DNA from: Algoriphagus marincola DSM 16067
GTDB taxonomy: Bacteria; Bacteroidota; Bacteroidia; Cytophagales; Cyclobacteriaceae
NCBI RefSeq assembly: GCF_000429405.1
Contig: NZ_KE386898.1
Location: forward strand, 129,631 to 193,630
DNA: 64,000 nt
Direction: 5' to 3'
The translations under genes and the position numbers were made by a program. The notes under the pieces were generated by a model. That model was not told where the DNA came from, ran no database searches, and saw only the letters and a program-made list of their open reading frames with translations. Shown piece by piece: positions 9,641 to 19,405 of this stretch (positions are counted from its first letter, which is position 1; each line of letters opens with the position of its first letter).

Positions 9641-10618
9641 ATGACTTTAGGGTTTAGACGGAAATCCATTTTTACTTCCATATTCTTGCTTTCGTTTCTC
9701 CTTTGGGGAAATGCATTTTCGCAGCAGGATGCGCAGTTTACACAATACATGTTTAATGGCATGTATTATAATCCGGCGTTTGCCGGTAAAGAAGGAGGAT
9801 ATAGATTCTCTGCCCTGCATCGTTCACAATGGGCTAATTACACCACTTCCAGTGGAACAGGAGGTGCTCCAGTGACCCAACTATTGACGGCACAAGGCCG
9901 TCTTGATTCCAAAAATATCGGCTACGGACTTACCGTGGTGAATGATCAAATAGGTGCTACCGGTAACTTAGAGATTAACCTTCAGGGTAGCTATCACAAG
10001 CAAATCAATCGTACTACACTCAGTTTTGGGGCTTATGTTGGAATGTTTTCCAGCGCGATTGATTATGGCGAGCTAATTGTCGTCAATCCTGAGCCTAACT
10101 TGCCTAGTTCAGGTAAGGAAAATTCAATTAATCTAAATTTTGGAGCAGGTCTCTTATTGGATAGAGGGAATTATTATCTTGGATTGAGCAGTAGACATAT
10201 TAATCGTCCAAGTTTTGATTTCGGAGATGGAGGTTTTGCAAATCCATTAGAAAATCATTCCTATTTATTGGCTGGATATCGATTTAGGCCTATTGGGCAA
10301 TTTAGAATTGAGCCAAGTTTCTTGTTGAAATCTGTATCTTTCAATAATTTTTCTTATGATGTGAGCGTTATTGCTACCCATCAAAATAAGATTACAGGAG
10401 GGTTAGCGTTTAGAGGGGAGGAATCAGTTTCTGTAATTCTAGGATATTCCCTTCTGCCTGATAATTCCCTGACCTTGGGATATTCCTTTGATTTGGTGAT
10501 TAGTGGATTGGAAGCTAAGTCACCTACTAGCCATGAGTTGATGTTACGGTACAGATTGACCACAGTGACACGAGAGATAGAACGAGTAATTCAGAGGACA
10601 CCGAGATTCCGGTTTTGA
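9641..10618 (+). CDS. PorP/SprF family type IX secretion membrane protein
   Basis: A 325-residue outer-membrane barrel protein from an ATG at 9641; the frame is open back to a TTG at 9617. A signal peptide (SIFTSIFLLSFLLWGNAFS) precedes the family hallmark QDAQFTQYMFNGMYYNPAFAG, then a series of amphipathic strands (SINLNFGAGLLLD, YLGLSSRH, YLLAGYRF, LMLRYRL). PorP/SprF proteins work with the T9SS, either as core component or as partner anchoring secreted adhesins such as SprB. Its place directly upstream of gldKLMN matches the common porP-porK-L-M-N arrangement. Confidence 0.92.
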   Translation: MTLGFRRKSIFTSIFLLSFLLWGNAFSQQDAQFTQYMFNGMYYNPAFAGKEGGYRFSALHRSQWANYTTSSGTGGAPVTQLLTAQGRLDSKNIGYGLTVVNDQIGATGNLEINLQGSYHKQINRTTLSFGAYVGMFSSAIDYGELIVVNPEPNLPSSGKENSINLNFGAGLLLDRGNYYLGLSSRHINRPSFDFGDGGFANPLENHSYLLAGYRFRPIGQFRIEPSFLLKSVSFNNFSYDVSVIATHQNKITGGLAFRGEESVSVILGYSLLPDNSLTLGYSFDLVISGLEAKSPTSHELMLRYRLTTVTREIERVIQRTPRFRF

Positions 10619-10684
10619 TCCAAAGTAGGGTCGAATTAAAAGATAATTTGGCCAAAAAATAATGCTCTGAAAATTGGCAGGTTA

Positions 10685-10717
10685 TTTGCATAAATGTGGA
10701 AAATTCAGCTAAATTTC
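10685..10717 (+). promoter_or_regulatory. Possible Bacteroidota-type promoter for gldK operon
   Basis: A TTTG at 10685-10688 and a TAAATTTC at 10710-10717 resemble the Bacteroidota -33 (TTTG) and -7 (TAnnTTTG) elements. The gap is 21 bases instead of the usual 19, and the last G of the -7 box is a C. They lie about 50 bp before the gldK ATG in a 147-bp gap. This is a weak match. Confidence 0.25.
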
Positions 10718-10765
10718 GCCGATTGAGTAGTTTTTAAAATGGAAAATCATTTGATGATATAAAAA

Positions 10766-11869
10766 ATGTCATTTATGTATAAAAAAATTAATCTACGATT
10801 AGCAAGTGTAACATTAGGACTTGCTATAGCCACAATCCTACCGGGTTGTGGGCTCTTTAACAAAAAAGGTACAGCGAGTGAAAAACTCAACCGGCGAGGT
10901 GAAGTGACGGGGGTGCCTAAAAGAGCCAATTGGCAACAAAACCTTCCCTACGATATGGTTCCTGTAAAGGCAGGTACTTTTTGGATGGGGCAATCTGACG
11001 AGGATATTGCTTTTTCGCAGTCTTCAATGAACAAGCAGATTACGATTTCTGAATTTTTTATGGATAAATACGAAGTGTCCAATAATAAGTATCGGCAGTT
11101 TTTAGAATCAGTAAAAAATGGAGAACTCACTTTTGGTACTCCAACAACTCTAAAAGAAGAACCACAATTTAATTATGAAGAGTTGAAACCTGATACGACC
11201 GTATGGTCTACCAGTTTTACTTTTCATTATGGTGATCCTTTAATGGAGTTTTACTTTGATCATCCTGCTTTTGATAACTATCCTGTGGTGGGTGTGACTT
11301 GGGATCAAGCTAAAAAGTACTGCGAGTGGAGGACCTATTACATGAATGCTAACGATGAGTATGACTTTGATATGCCTAGCTTCCGCTTGCCTACTGAGGC
11401 AGAATGGGAGTATGCAGCTAAAGGAGGAAAAGATGTTGCAAAATATCCATGGGGTGGTCCTTATCTTAAAAACAAGCGTGGATGTCTGATGGCTAATTTC
11501 AAGCCAGGAAGAGGTAACTATATCGATGATGGATTTGCCTACACAGCTCCTGTTGATGTTTTTGCTCCGAATGGTTTTGGATTGCACAACATGTCAGGAA
11601 ATGTAGCAGAGTGGGTACTTGATGCTTATTCACCTACTTCTCGCACAGTGACATGGGATTTGGATCCTGTATATGATATTGAAACAGAGCCAAGAAAAGT
11701 AACTCGTGGCGGTAGCTGGAAAGATATCAATCACTATCTAGAGACTTCAACTCGTACCTACGAATATCAGGATGTGGCTCAGGCGCACATCGGATTCCGT
11801 ACGGCGATGACATTCATCGGAAGATCTGGATCAATGGACGTAAAAACCAACCAAAGAAGAAGAAGATAA
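10766..11869 (+). CDS. gldK: GldK (PorK), T9SS ring lipoprotein with SUMF1 fold
   Basis: A 367-residue lipoprotein. The signal peptide ends in a lipobox ILPGC with Cys28. The rest is a formylglycine-generating-enzyme-like (SUMF1) domain, with VKAGTFWMGQSDED, FFMDKYEVSNNKYRQFL, GVTWDQAKKYCEWR, RLPTEAEWEYAAKGG, NVAEWV and RGGSWKD. GldK/PorK forms the periplasmic ring with GldN under the outer membrane in the type IX secretion and gliding machinery. It is a structural, not enzymatic, member of the fold. It heads gldK-L-M-N. Confidence 0.95.
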   Translation: MSFMYKKINLRLASVTLGLAIATILPGCGLFNKKGTASEKLNRRGEVTGVPKRANWQQNLPYDMVPVKAGTFWMGQSDEDIAFSQSSMNKQITISEFFMDKYEVSNNKYRQFLESVKNGELTFGTPTTLKEEPQFNYEELKPDTTVWSTSFTFHYGDPLMEFYFDHPAFDNYPVVGVTWDQAKKYCEWRTYYMNANDEYDFDMPSFRLPTEAEWEYAAKGGKDVAKYPWGGPYLKNKRGCLMANFKPGRGNYIDDGFAYTAPVDVFAPNGFGLHNMSGNVAEWVLDAYSPTSRTVTWDLDPVYDIETEPRKVTRGGSWKDINHYLETSTRTYEYQDVAQAHIGFRTAMTFIGRSGSMDVKTNQRRRR

Positions 11870-11919
11870 TTCCTATTCAAAACCTTAAAAAACCATAACC
11901 TTAATTCTAACAAACAACA

Positions 11920-12717
11920 ATGGCTAGCAACAGCAACTTCTTTTATTCTAACATCATGCCTAAGATCTATGGTATTGGTGCAGCAGTCGTAATTCTAGGT
12001 GCGATGTTTAAAATTCTTGATTGGCAATTTGCCAATCTAATGATTGGAGTAGGTCTTTCTACAGAAGCATTGATTTTCTTTTTATCTGCTTTTGAACCGA
12101 GACCTCAAGAAGTAGATTGGTCTAAAGTCTATCCGGAATTAGCAGAAGAGGGTGCCAGTCCTTCAAAAATGGGAGCAAAATCAAAGGCAGTTGCTGGAGA
12201 TGGTGTTTCTCAAAAACTTGATGAAATGCTGGCTAATGCGAAAGTTGGCCCAGAATTGATCGATAGCTTAGGTAAGGGCATGAAAAACTTAGCTACTTCA
12301 GCTGAGAAAATGGGTAATCTTGCCGATGCAGCAGTGGCTACGAACGAATATGCTACTAACGTAAAAGCAGCTGCCAAGACATTGGTAGATATGAATTCTT
12401 CTTATGGCAAAACTGCTGCTGCTTTGACTGAGATGTCAGCAGCCTCTCAAGATGCTAAAGCGTATCATACGCAAGTAGTAACCGTCACAAAAAATCTTTC
12501 TGCATTGAATGCAGTATATGAGATGGAACTACAGGATGCCAACAATCACGTGAAGACACTTAATAAGTTCTACTCCAACATGACTACAGCCATGGAAGGT
12601 ATCACAGCTGCTGGCAAAGAAACTGAAGCTTTCAAAACTGAGCTTTCTAAATTAAACGCTAACGTCAGCTCTCTAAATAAAATCTACGGTGGCATGCTAT
12701 CAGCCATGAAAGGTTAA
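11920..12717 (+). CDS. gldL: GldL (PorL), T9SS motor membrane protein
   Basis: A 265-residue inner-membrane protein with two N-terminal helices (about residues 15-33 and 38-57) and a long cytoplasmic alpha-helical tail rich in Ala, Lys and Thr. The second helix holds Glu49 in GLSTEALIFFLS, with Glu59 just after it. These fall at the positions of glutamates studied in Flavobacterium GldL as part of the proton-conducting motor. With GldM it forms the pmf-driven GldL5M2 motor powering secretion and gliding. It sits 50 bp after gldK and 33 bp before gldM. Confidence 0.95.
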   Translation: MASNSNFFYSNIMPKIYGIGAAVVILGAMFKILDWQFANLMIGVGLSTEALIFFLSAFEPRPQEVDWSKVYPELAEEGASPSKMGAKSKAVAGDGVSQKLDEMLANAKVGPELIDSLGKGMKNLATSAEKMGNLADAAVATNEYATNVKAAAKTLVDMNSSYGKTAAALTEMSAASQDAKAYHTQVVTVTKNLSALNAVYEMELQDANNHVKTLNKFYSNMTTAMEGITAAGKETEAFKTELSKLNANVSSLNKIYGGMLSAMKG

Positions 12718-12750
12718 TCATTTCTACCATCTAAACTGATAAACCAAAAA

Positions 12751-14361
12751 ATGGCAGGAGTAAAAGAGACACCTAGACAACGGATGATCGGGATGATGTA
12801 CCTGGTTTTGACAGCGCTTTTGGCACTGCAGGTCAGCAATCAGATCCTCCAGAAGTTTGTCCTCATCAATGATGGACTAGAGCGTACTTCCAAAAATTAC
12901 ATTCTCGACAATCAAACCTCCGTTGAATCTATCCAATACACCGTAGAGCAGCAGGGTAATAATGAGAAGGATTTGCCGAAGGTAGCGGCTGCTCAGGAAG
13001 TAAGGGCAGCTTCAAAAGAAGCTTATGATTACCTAGCAGCTTTGAAAAAGGAACTAATCGAAGTTTCCAATGCTAAAACGGAAGAAGGTACTTATGTGAA
13101 TTCAGCTTTGAAAAATACTGAAATCGCAGGTAACCTATTTATTAATAACGGACGAGGAGAGGAATTAAAAAATAGATTGAATGCCTATCCTGAAAGAATC
13201 GAAGAGATTTTGTCAGGTGTCGGTCTTGATATCAATTTTGACAAGATTGCTTTAGATGCTTCAGAAATTCCTCTTTTTGAGAACGATAGAGAAGCAAAAG
13301 GGAAGTCTTTTGAGGCGTTGAACTTTGTGAAGTCACCAGTGGGAGCTGTTATGACATTGCTTTCTCAGTATCAAAATGAGGTTTTGAATATTGAAAGTGA
13401 GGCATTAACCAGCATTGCCAACACCATTGGTTCATTCTATTTCAAAGCAGATATCACAGAGGCTAAAATCTCTGCAGTTTCTAATATTGTGGCGGCAGGT
13501 ACTAAATTCGAAGGTACCATGTTTATAGCCTCCTCTTCTTCTTCAGCAGCGCCTTCCATGTCACTGGATGGTAGATCAGTTGAAGTAGATGAAAAAGGGT
13601 TTGGACGTATTGAATTTACTGCTACTCCAGCTTCTGAATATGATGACAGAGGTCTCGCAAGACGAGTCCTCAAAGGCGAAATCGTAACAAATATCGGAGG
13701 AGAAGATCAAGTGCTTCCTGTGGAGTATGAGTACTTTGTAGCTCAGCCGGTGGTGAAGGTTTCTTCTGAAGTGGTTCAGCAGCTTTATGCAGACTGTGCT
13801 AATGAACTTTTGATCGAGGTTCCAGCATTGGGAAATACTTATGCACCAGAATTTACAGTTAGCAATGGTCAATCGATCAAAGGTAGCTCTCCTGGACAGG
13901 TAACAATTATCCCGGGAGCTTCTGGATCAGTTACGATCGGTGTAAGCTCAGGAGGAAATAAAATCGATGATGTTTCGTTTGATATTAAACCAGTACCTGC
14001 TCCGACTATTGTTCCTACACTTTCTAACGGTTCGCCTCTTGACCAAACTCAATCACAGGCTATCGGTTCATTGACTGGATTGAAAGTAATTGCAGAACCT
14101 GAGCCTACCTTTGGAAGAACAATGGCAAAAGATGCAAATTTCGAGGTTACGGGCGGTGAAGTTAGATTGTTGAGAAATGACGTGCCAAGACAAACGATTC
14201 AAATATCAAATGGAAGTAGTTTGGCAATGCGTCAGCTTCTAGAAAGTGCAAGAGCTGGTGATGATATTGTTATCGTCGTCAATCAAGTAACGCGTACAAA
14301 CTTCCGAGGAAATAAAATACCTTCCTCTTTGAATCAAGTGATTCGTATAGGTGTGAAATAA
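12751..14361 (+). CDS. gldM: GldM (PorM), T9SS motor shaft protein
   Basis: A 536-residue protein. It opens with the characteristic AGVKETPRQRMIGMMYLVLTAL, a single inner-membrane helix at about residues 12-35, then a long periplasmic part. Residues about 50-220 are helical (D1), followed by three beta-rich domains. The family is about 510-530 residues, so this is full length. It threads the periplasm and couples the GldL motor to the GldK/GldN ring. The tail near the end (NQVTRTNFRGNKIP) is typical of the D4 domain contacting the ring. Confidence 0.95.
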   Translation: MAGVKETPRQRMIGMMYLVLTALLALQVSNQILQKFVLINDGLERTSKNYILDNQTSVESIQYTVEQQGNNEKDLPKVAAAQEVRAASKEAYDYLAALKKELIEVSNAKTEEGTYVNSALKNTEIAGNLFINNGRGEELKNRLNAYPERIEEILSGVGLDINFDKIALDASEIPLFENDREAKGKSFEALNFVKSPVGAVMTLLSQYQNEVLNIESEALTSIANTIGSFYFKADITEAKISAVSNIVAAGTKFEGTMFIASSSSSAAPSMSLDGRSVEVDEKGFGRIEFTATPASEYDDRGLARRVLKGEIVTNIGGEDQVLPVEYEYFVAQPVVKVSSEVVQQLYADCANELLIEVPALGNTYAPEFTVSNGQSIKGSSPGQVTIIPGASGSVTIGVSSGGNKIDDVSFDIKPVPAPTIVPTLSNGSPLDQTQSQAIGSLTGLKVIAEPEPTFGRTMAKDANFEVTGGEVRLLRNDVPRQTIQISNGSSLAMRQLLESARAGDDIVIVVNQVTRTNFRGNKIPSSLNQVIRIGVK

Positions 14362-14385
14362 TTTTCTCGCCTGACTATAGAACAG

Positions 14386-15207
14386 ATGATTATGAAAAAG
14401 TTTCTTCAATATTCCTTTATTGCCGTTTTGATGGCAGCCACCTTATGGTCTTTTGAGGTGCATGCTCAAGTGGCTACAAGTGTCAATCCATCAGGCTATG
14501 GCGACCGTCAGTTTAAGATGGATACCATTTTCTCTGCGAAGCGAATTCGGGAGGATGATAAAATGTACCAAATTGGAGTTTGGAGAAGAATAGACCTTCG
14601 CGAGAAGTACAATCTTTCCTTGTATGGCTCTGGGGATACTAAATCTAATGGTATCATCAATCAGATTTATAAGGCAGTAGTAGATGAGAATGCGCTAGAA
14701 GTCTTTGGTGACGAGGATTTTACCCAACCTCTTTCTATTGCTGAGTTTCAGGAAAATTTCTGGTTGAATGCTATTGGGGATAGCATCTTCGTCAAGCAAT
14801 TGTATTTCTTAGATTTCAAAGAAGACTTCGTTTTTGATAAGCATCACTCGGATATGGTTTTTGATGTAAAGTATATCCATTTGGTGATGCCGTCAGCTAC
14901 CAATGCCGATGCAGGTCAAAAGACCATTGGATTCATTCGCTATAAGGACTTCTACAACTATTTTAAGGATCATCCCGAAGCGCGTTGGATCAATTTCCAA
15001 AACCTTTCAAAAAGTCTAACTTACGATCAAGCTTTCGATACTCGTCTGTTCCGCTCGGTTGTAAGGAGATTTACAAACCCTGACGAGGCTTTGGTCGCAG
15101 ATATGGTCAACCCTGAACATCCGAATCCGGAAATGCAAGCTTATCTCGATGCATTAGCCTTCGAATACAGATTACTAGAATTTGAAAATTCCCTTTGGGA
15201 ATGGTAA
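14386..15207 (+). CDS. gldN: GldN (PorN), T9SS ring protein
   Basis: A 273-residue secreted protein with a signal peptide (KKFLQYSFIAVLMAATLWSF, cut near VHAQ). Typical GldN segments are KRIREDDKMYQIGVWRRIDLREKYN and the C-terminal AFEYRLLEFENSLWEW. It forms the periplasmic ring with lipoprotein GldK. A second possible start codon lies two codons downstream (14392). Last gene of gldKLMN; a hairpin terminator follows at once, shared with convergent uvrC. Confidence 0.95.
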   Translation: MIMKKFLQYSFIAVLMAATLWSFEVHAQVATSVNPSGYGDRQFKMDTIFSAKRIREDDKMYQIGVWRRIDLREKYNLSLYGSGDTKSNGIINQIYKAVVDENALEVFGDEDFTQPLSIAEFQENFWLNAIGDSIFVKQLYFLDFKEDFVFDKHHSDMVFDVKYIHLVMPSATNADAGQKTIGFIRYKDFYNYFKDHPEARWINFQNLSKSLTYDQAFDTRLFRSVVRRFTNPDEALVADMVNPEHPNPEMQAYLDALAFEYRLLEFENSLWEW

Positions 15208-15214
15208 AATAAAA

Positions 15215-15246
15215 AGGGAGCTTAATCGCTCCCTATATTTTTTTCT
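15215..15246. terminator. Bidirectional terminator between gldN and uvrC
   Basis: The arms AGGGAGC (15215-15221) and GCTCCCT (15228-15234) enclose a six-base loop. A T-rich run follows on the plus strand and a run of A (T on the minus strand) flanks the other side, so it can end both convergent transcripts. The stem overlaps the last codons of uvrC. Confidence 0.8.
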
Positions 15247-17030
15247 CTCCATTCTACCAGTTCTCTTGCCCTGCTGGCACCAATCACCTTGGCAATTTCT
15301 TCTTCCTTTGCATCCTTTAGCTTTTTTACACTTTTGAAGTGCTTCAGTAATTTATCCGCTGTGGATTGCCCAATACCTGGTATGGCAGTGAGTTGGGTTC
15401 CAAAAGCATTTTTACTTCTGACTTTTCTGTGAAATGTGATGGCAAAGCGGTGAGCTTCATCGCGGATTCGTTGAAGCAATCGAAGACTTTCTGACTTTTT
15501 ATCAATGTGAATGGGGAAAGAATCTCCCGGGAAGTAAATTTCTTCCAGTCTTTTGGCAATTCCAATGATGGGCATTTTCCCATAAATACCCAATTCCTGC
15601 AGTGCCTCTACTGCTGATGAAAGCTGACCTTTTCCTCCATCAATTACGATTAATTTTGGGAGCGGTTTGTCTTCTTCCATCATTCGCTTATACCTTCTCC
15701 CTACTACCTCCTTCATACTCGCAAAGTCATTGGGACCTTCCACTGTTTTGATGTGATAGTGTCTATATTCTTTGACAGCAGGCTTTCCATTGAGAAAGCA
15801 AACCATGCTAGCCACGGGACTGCTGCCTTGGATATTGGAGTTGTCAAAGCATTCGATATGGTCAGGAATATCCGGTAAGCTCAGGTCTTCCTGAAGTTGG
15901 CGAATGACTCGGTCCTTTTTGTCTTTGTTGAGACCCTGAAGAAGCGCCTTTTCCTGTTTGTAGAACTTTGCATTTTTGAGAGATAGCTCTATTAGTCTTT
16001 TTTTATCACCAATCTTGGGCATAACGAGATTTAAACCTTCGATTGGGTTTTGTATCTCAAAAGGCACCAAAACCTCCTCTGCATCACTTTTGAATTGATC
16101 TTGCAAGCGAATCAGGGCGGTCAAGAGCAATTCTTCATCCGATTCATCCAACTTCTTTTTGAGTTCTACATTTTTGGATACGATTAAGGACCCGTTTTTC
16201 ACGCGCATGTAATTGACATAAGCATACTTTTCATCAACTACAAGCGTACAAACGTCGTGATTGTGAATGCTTGGATTGGCTACCAAAGATTTGGCTTGAT
16301 ACTTTTCAAGCAGATCCAACTTTTCCTTTGCCCGCTGTGCTTTTTCAAATTCCAGATTCTGTGCAAACTCCTGCATTTCCAATTTGAAATGGGCTTTTGG
16401 TAGCCCAAGATTTCCTTTAAGAATATGTCTTGCTTGCTCTAGGTCTTTGAGGTAGTCCTTTTCGCTTTGCTTTCCGACACAGGGGCCCTGACAATTTCCG
16501 ATGTGGTATTCTAGGCAAACTTTATATTTTCCCTCCTGGGTTTTATATGGGGATAGGTCAAGCTTACAAGTCCGAATGGTGAAAAGTGAGCGAATAAGGT
16601 CCAAAACATTATTCATGGCCTTGACGCTTGCGAATGGACCGAAATAGGTGCCACGTTTGGGAATCATCCGCCTTGTCTGAAAAATCCTGGGGAATGGCTC
16701 ATCAGTGATCAATAAGTATGGATAGGTCTTATCATCCCGCAATAAGATATTGTACTTGGGTTGGGACTTCTTGATCAGGTTATTCTCAAGTAGCAAAGCG
16801 TCAAACTCTGAATTCACGAGCGTGATCTCAATCTTGTCAATCTCTTTCACCATCCGGCGGGTTTTGAGATTGACCCCGGTATTCTTATTAAAATAGCTGC
16901 TAACTCGTTTTTTGAGGCTTTTGGCTTTGCCTACATAAATCAAATCCCCTATCTCATTGAAATATTTGTACACTCCCGGATGGTCAGGAAGCATCAGATG
17001 ATCTTTGGGTTTGAATGATGAGGATTCCAT
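15222..17030 (-). CDS. uvrC: UvrC, excinuclease ABC subunit C
   Basis: A 602-residue protein with all UvrC parts: an N-terminal GIY-YIG nuclease (HPGVYKYFNEIGDLIYVGKA) and a central Cys-rich KVCLEYHIGNCQGPCVG. A UVR-like helical region (FAQNLEFEKAQRAKEKLD) follows, then the RNase H-like nuclease (IECFDNSNIQG, VIDGGKGQLSSA). A C-terminal helix-hairpin-helix pair (LTAIPGIGQSTADKLLKHF) completes it. UvrC makes both incisions around bulky DNA lesions. Its ATG lies only 13 bp after a terminator-like hairpin. Confidence 0.97.
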   Translation of the reverse strand: MESSSFKPKDHLMLPDHPGVYKYFNEIGDLIYVGKAKSLKKRVSSYFNKNTGVNLKTRRMVKEIDKIEITLVNSEFDALLLENNLIKKSQPKYNILLRDDKTYPYLLITDEPFPRIFQTRRMIPKRGTYFGPFASVKAMNNVLDLIRSLFTIRTCKLDLSPYKTQEGKYKVCLEYHIGNCQGPCVGKQSEKDYLKDLEQARHILKGNLGLPKAHFKLEMQEFAQNLEFEKAQRAKEKLDLLEKYQAKSLVANPSIHNHDVCTLVVDEKYAYVNYMRVKNGSLIVSKNVELKKKLDESDEELLLTALIRLQDQFKSDAEEVLVPFEIQNPIEGLNLVMPKIGDKKRLIELSLKNAKFYKQEKALLQGLNKDKKDRVIRQLQEDLSLPDIPDHIECFDNSNIQGSSPVASMVCFLNGKPAVKEYRHYHIKTVEGPNDFASMKEVVGRRYKRMMEEDKPLPKLIVIDGGKGQLSSAVEALQELGIYGKMPIIGIAKRLEEIYFPGDSFPIHIDKKSESLRLLQRIRDEAHRFAITFHRKVRSKNAFGTQLTAIPGIGQSTADKLLKHFKSVKKLKDAKEEEIAKVIGASRARELVEWREKNIGSD

Positions 17031-17043
17031 GGGACTAAATTAA

Positions 17044-17072
17044 AAAAACAGCTTTGAATGAAAGCTGTTTTT
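17044..17072. terminator. Terminator-like hairpin between PBP1A gene and uvrC
   Basis: A perfect 12-bp inverted repeat, AAAAACAGCTTT (17044-17055) and AAAGCTGTTTTT (17061-17072), with a five-base loop. On the minus strand it follows the PBP1A stop and is trailed by a run of T. It is also nearly against the uvrC start codon, so uvrC must be expressed by readthrough or from a promoter inside this short gap. Confidence 0.75.
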
Positions 17073-17098
17073 AAGTTTTGGGTTTTTCTTAATCGATT

Positions 17099-19402
17099 TT
17101 AGAAATCATTTTTCTTGGCATCGTAGTCAAAATCTACGAAACGCTGACTTTCTTGCTCATAGGCATTACAGTCAATTTCAATGCTGAGTGGTCGCTCGGG
17201 TCTTGGGAAAGGACCTTTGGTGTATCCTAAGGATTCGTCGGCGTAGACTTTTTCCATGTATTTGACCCAAATGGGCCGGGCTGTTCTACCACCTTGACCT
17301 GATATCCAGCTTCTAAAGTGAATCGCACGATCATCTCCTCCTACCCAAACGCCTGATACCAAATCCTTACTTATTCCAATGTACCAACCGTCCGAGGCAT
17401 TTTGAGTCGTTCCTGTCTTTCCTCCTAGTTCATTTCCTTCACGTAGGCTGTAAGGTACACCTTGACTAGTTCCGCCAGCTTCATCGAATCCTCCCCGAAG
17501 CATGTATGTCATTAAGTAGGCGTGTTCCTCACTCATAGCAGGGCGCTTCTTAGGGGTGAATTGCTGAATGACATTTCCATTTTTATCCTCAATTCGATCA
17601 ATGTAGAATGGGGTAGTGTATTCCCCTTTGTTGACGAAGGTGCCAAATGCTCCTATCATCTCAAATACCGATACATCATTAACACCTAAAGCCAAAGCAG
17701 GAACCTCTTCCAAATCACTCGTAACTCCCAGTCGCTTGGCTGTTTCTACCACGATCTTAGGACTTAATTTTTTCATCATGTAGGCCGTCACAGAATTGAC
17801 CGATTGGGCCATTGCCTGGCGAATCGTCATTTTTTCATAGGTGAATTCACCATTCGCATTGGCAGGGCTCCATGCCGGCTGACCAGGGATATAAACTTCC
17901 ACAGGTTGATCTACTACGGAGTAGCAAGGAGAGTATCCATTTTCGATAGCAGCCGCATAGACAAAAGGCTTGAAGGTCGATCCAGGCTGTCTTTTCCCTT
18001 GCTTCACATGGTCAAATTTGAAGTATTTATGATCGATACCACCGACCCAAGCTTTGATATGGCCGGTATGTGGGTCCATACTCATAAAGCCTGTTTGAAG
18101 GAATTTCTTGTAGTATCGGAGAGAATCCATCGTACTCATCAAAGTATCAACTTCTCCTTCCCAAGAGAATACCTTCATTGGTTTTTTCTCGTTGAGCTTA
18201 ATGTTGATAGAGTCTTCATCGTTTTTGTAGCGAATCTTGAGTAGTCGATAGGCTTCAGTCCGTTTTACCGCATTTTCGATGAAATTCGGGATGACCCTGT
18301 TTTCGCTATCCACCCAAGGTTCTCGACCACGCATTTCATCATAAAACTTTTGCTGAAGGGCTTCCATATGCTCAGCTACGGCCTCCTCAGCATAGCGCTG
18401 CATGCGACTGTCGATAGTGGTGTATATTTTGAGCCCATCCCCAAAGAGATCATAGGAGCTTCCATCTGATTTCAGATTTTCTTTGGTCCATCGGATCAAA
18501 TCAGCCTTTAAAACTTCCCGGAAGTACGTCGCCAAACCTTTGTTGTGGTTAGCCACATTGTAGTCAAGTTCAATTGGAAGTGCAGCAAGTGAATCATATT
18601 CTGATTCACTCAACACATCGTTTTTCACCATTTGACCGAGAACTGTGTTTCTTCTTCTTAATGAGTTTTCAGGGTTGAAAACAGGGGAGTAGTAGGTAGG
18701 TGCTTTGAAAAGCCCTACAAGTACAGCCGATTCCTGAATATTCAACTCTGAAGGTTTTTTATTGAAGAAAGTTTCTGCAGCTGTCTTGATACCATAAGCA
18801 TTGGATCCAAACTCAGAGGTGTTAAGGTAAAGCGTCAAAATTTCCTTTTTGGTGTAGGCTCGCTCCAATTGAGTAGCAACTATCCATTCTTTGGTCTTGA
18901 TGATGAGCATGCGAAGACCTGGTACCGAACTCAAAAGACCCTGATTTGCATCTGTACGGGTATTGAAAAGGTTCTTAGCGGTTTGTTGGCTCAATGTTGA
19001 TCCACCCCCGGCGTCTTGTCTCAGAATGATTGATTTGACAAAAACCCGAATCATAGCTTTCAGATCAATTCCTGAATGCTCCTCAAATCGCTCGTCCTCT
19101 GTGGCAATTAGTGCCTTGACTAAATTGGGAGAAAGCTCATCATAAGTCACGGGGCTCCGATTTTGTCGGTAGTAAGTTCCCAATAGTACTCCATCAGAGG
19201 AGAATAACTGAGAGGCTACTTCTGTGTCAGGATTTTCGAGAGCTTTGAAATCCGGTAAAGGCCCAAATAGTCCCAAAAAATTGACGCTGACCATCCAAAT
19301 AAACACGATGAAACCTACCACACCCGCGGCGAAGGCAAGCCAGAGGAATTTGATCGTCTTATTAACCCAATTGGGCGTTGATGCTTGTTTTGATTTACTC
19401 AT
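17099..19402 (-). CDS. Class A penicillin-binding protein 1A
   Basis: A 767-residue bifunctional peptidoglycan synthase. One transmembrane helix lies at about residues 15-40. A GT51 glycosyltransferase follows, with ATEDERFEEHSGID, GGGSTLSQQTAKNL and the NTSEFGSNAYGI region. The transpeptidase has all three active-site motifs: SxxK in PGSTFKPF, SVN in AQSVNSV, and KTG in GGKTGTTQ. It polymerises glycan strands and crosslinks peptides in the periplasm. The upstream sprE/porW-like gene ends 3 bp before its start, so the two are cotranscribed. Confidence 0.95.
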   Translation of the reverse strand: MSKSKQASTPNWVNKTIKFLWLAFAAGVVGFIVFIWMVSVNFLGLFGPLPDFKALENPDTEVASQLFSSDGVLLGTYYRQNRSPVTYDELSPNLVKALIATEDERFEEHSGIDLKAMIRVFVKSIILRQDAGGGSTLSQQTAKNLFNTRTDANQGLLSSVPGLRMLIIKTKEWIVATQLERAYTKKEILTLYLNTSEFGSNAYGIKTAAETFFNKKPSELNIQESAVLVGLFKAPTYYSPVFNPENSLRRRNTVLGQMVKNDVLSESEYDSLAALPIELDYNVANHNKGLATYFREVLKADLIRWTKENLKSDGSSYDLFGDGLKIYTTIDSRMQRYAEEAVAEHMEALQQKFYDEMRGREPWVDSENRVIPNFIENAVKRTEAYRLLKIRYKNDEDSINIKLNEKKPMKVFSWEGEVDTLMSTMDSLRYYKKFLQTGFMSMDPHTGHIKAWVGGIDHKYFKFDHVKQGKRQPGSTFKPFVYAAAIENGYSPCYSVVDQPVEVYIPGQPAWSPANANGEFTYEKMTIRQAMAQSVNSVTAYMMKKLSPKIVVETAKRLGVTSDLEEVPALALGVNDVSVFEMIGAFGTFVNKGEYTTPFYIDRIEDKNGNVIQQFTPKKRPAMSEEHAYLMTYMLRGGFDEAGGTSQGVPYSLREGNELGGKTGTTQNASDGWYIGISKDLVSGVWVGGDDRAIHFRSWISGQGGRTARPIWVKYMEKVYADESLGYTKGPFPRPERPLSIEIDCNAYEQESQRFVDFDYDAKKNDF

Positions 19403-19405
19403 GTT

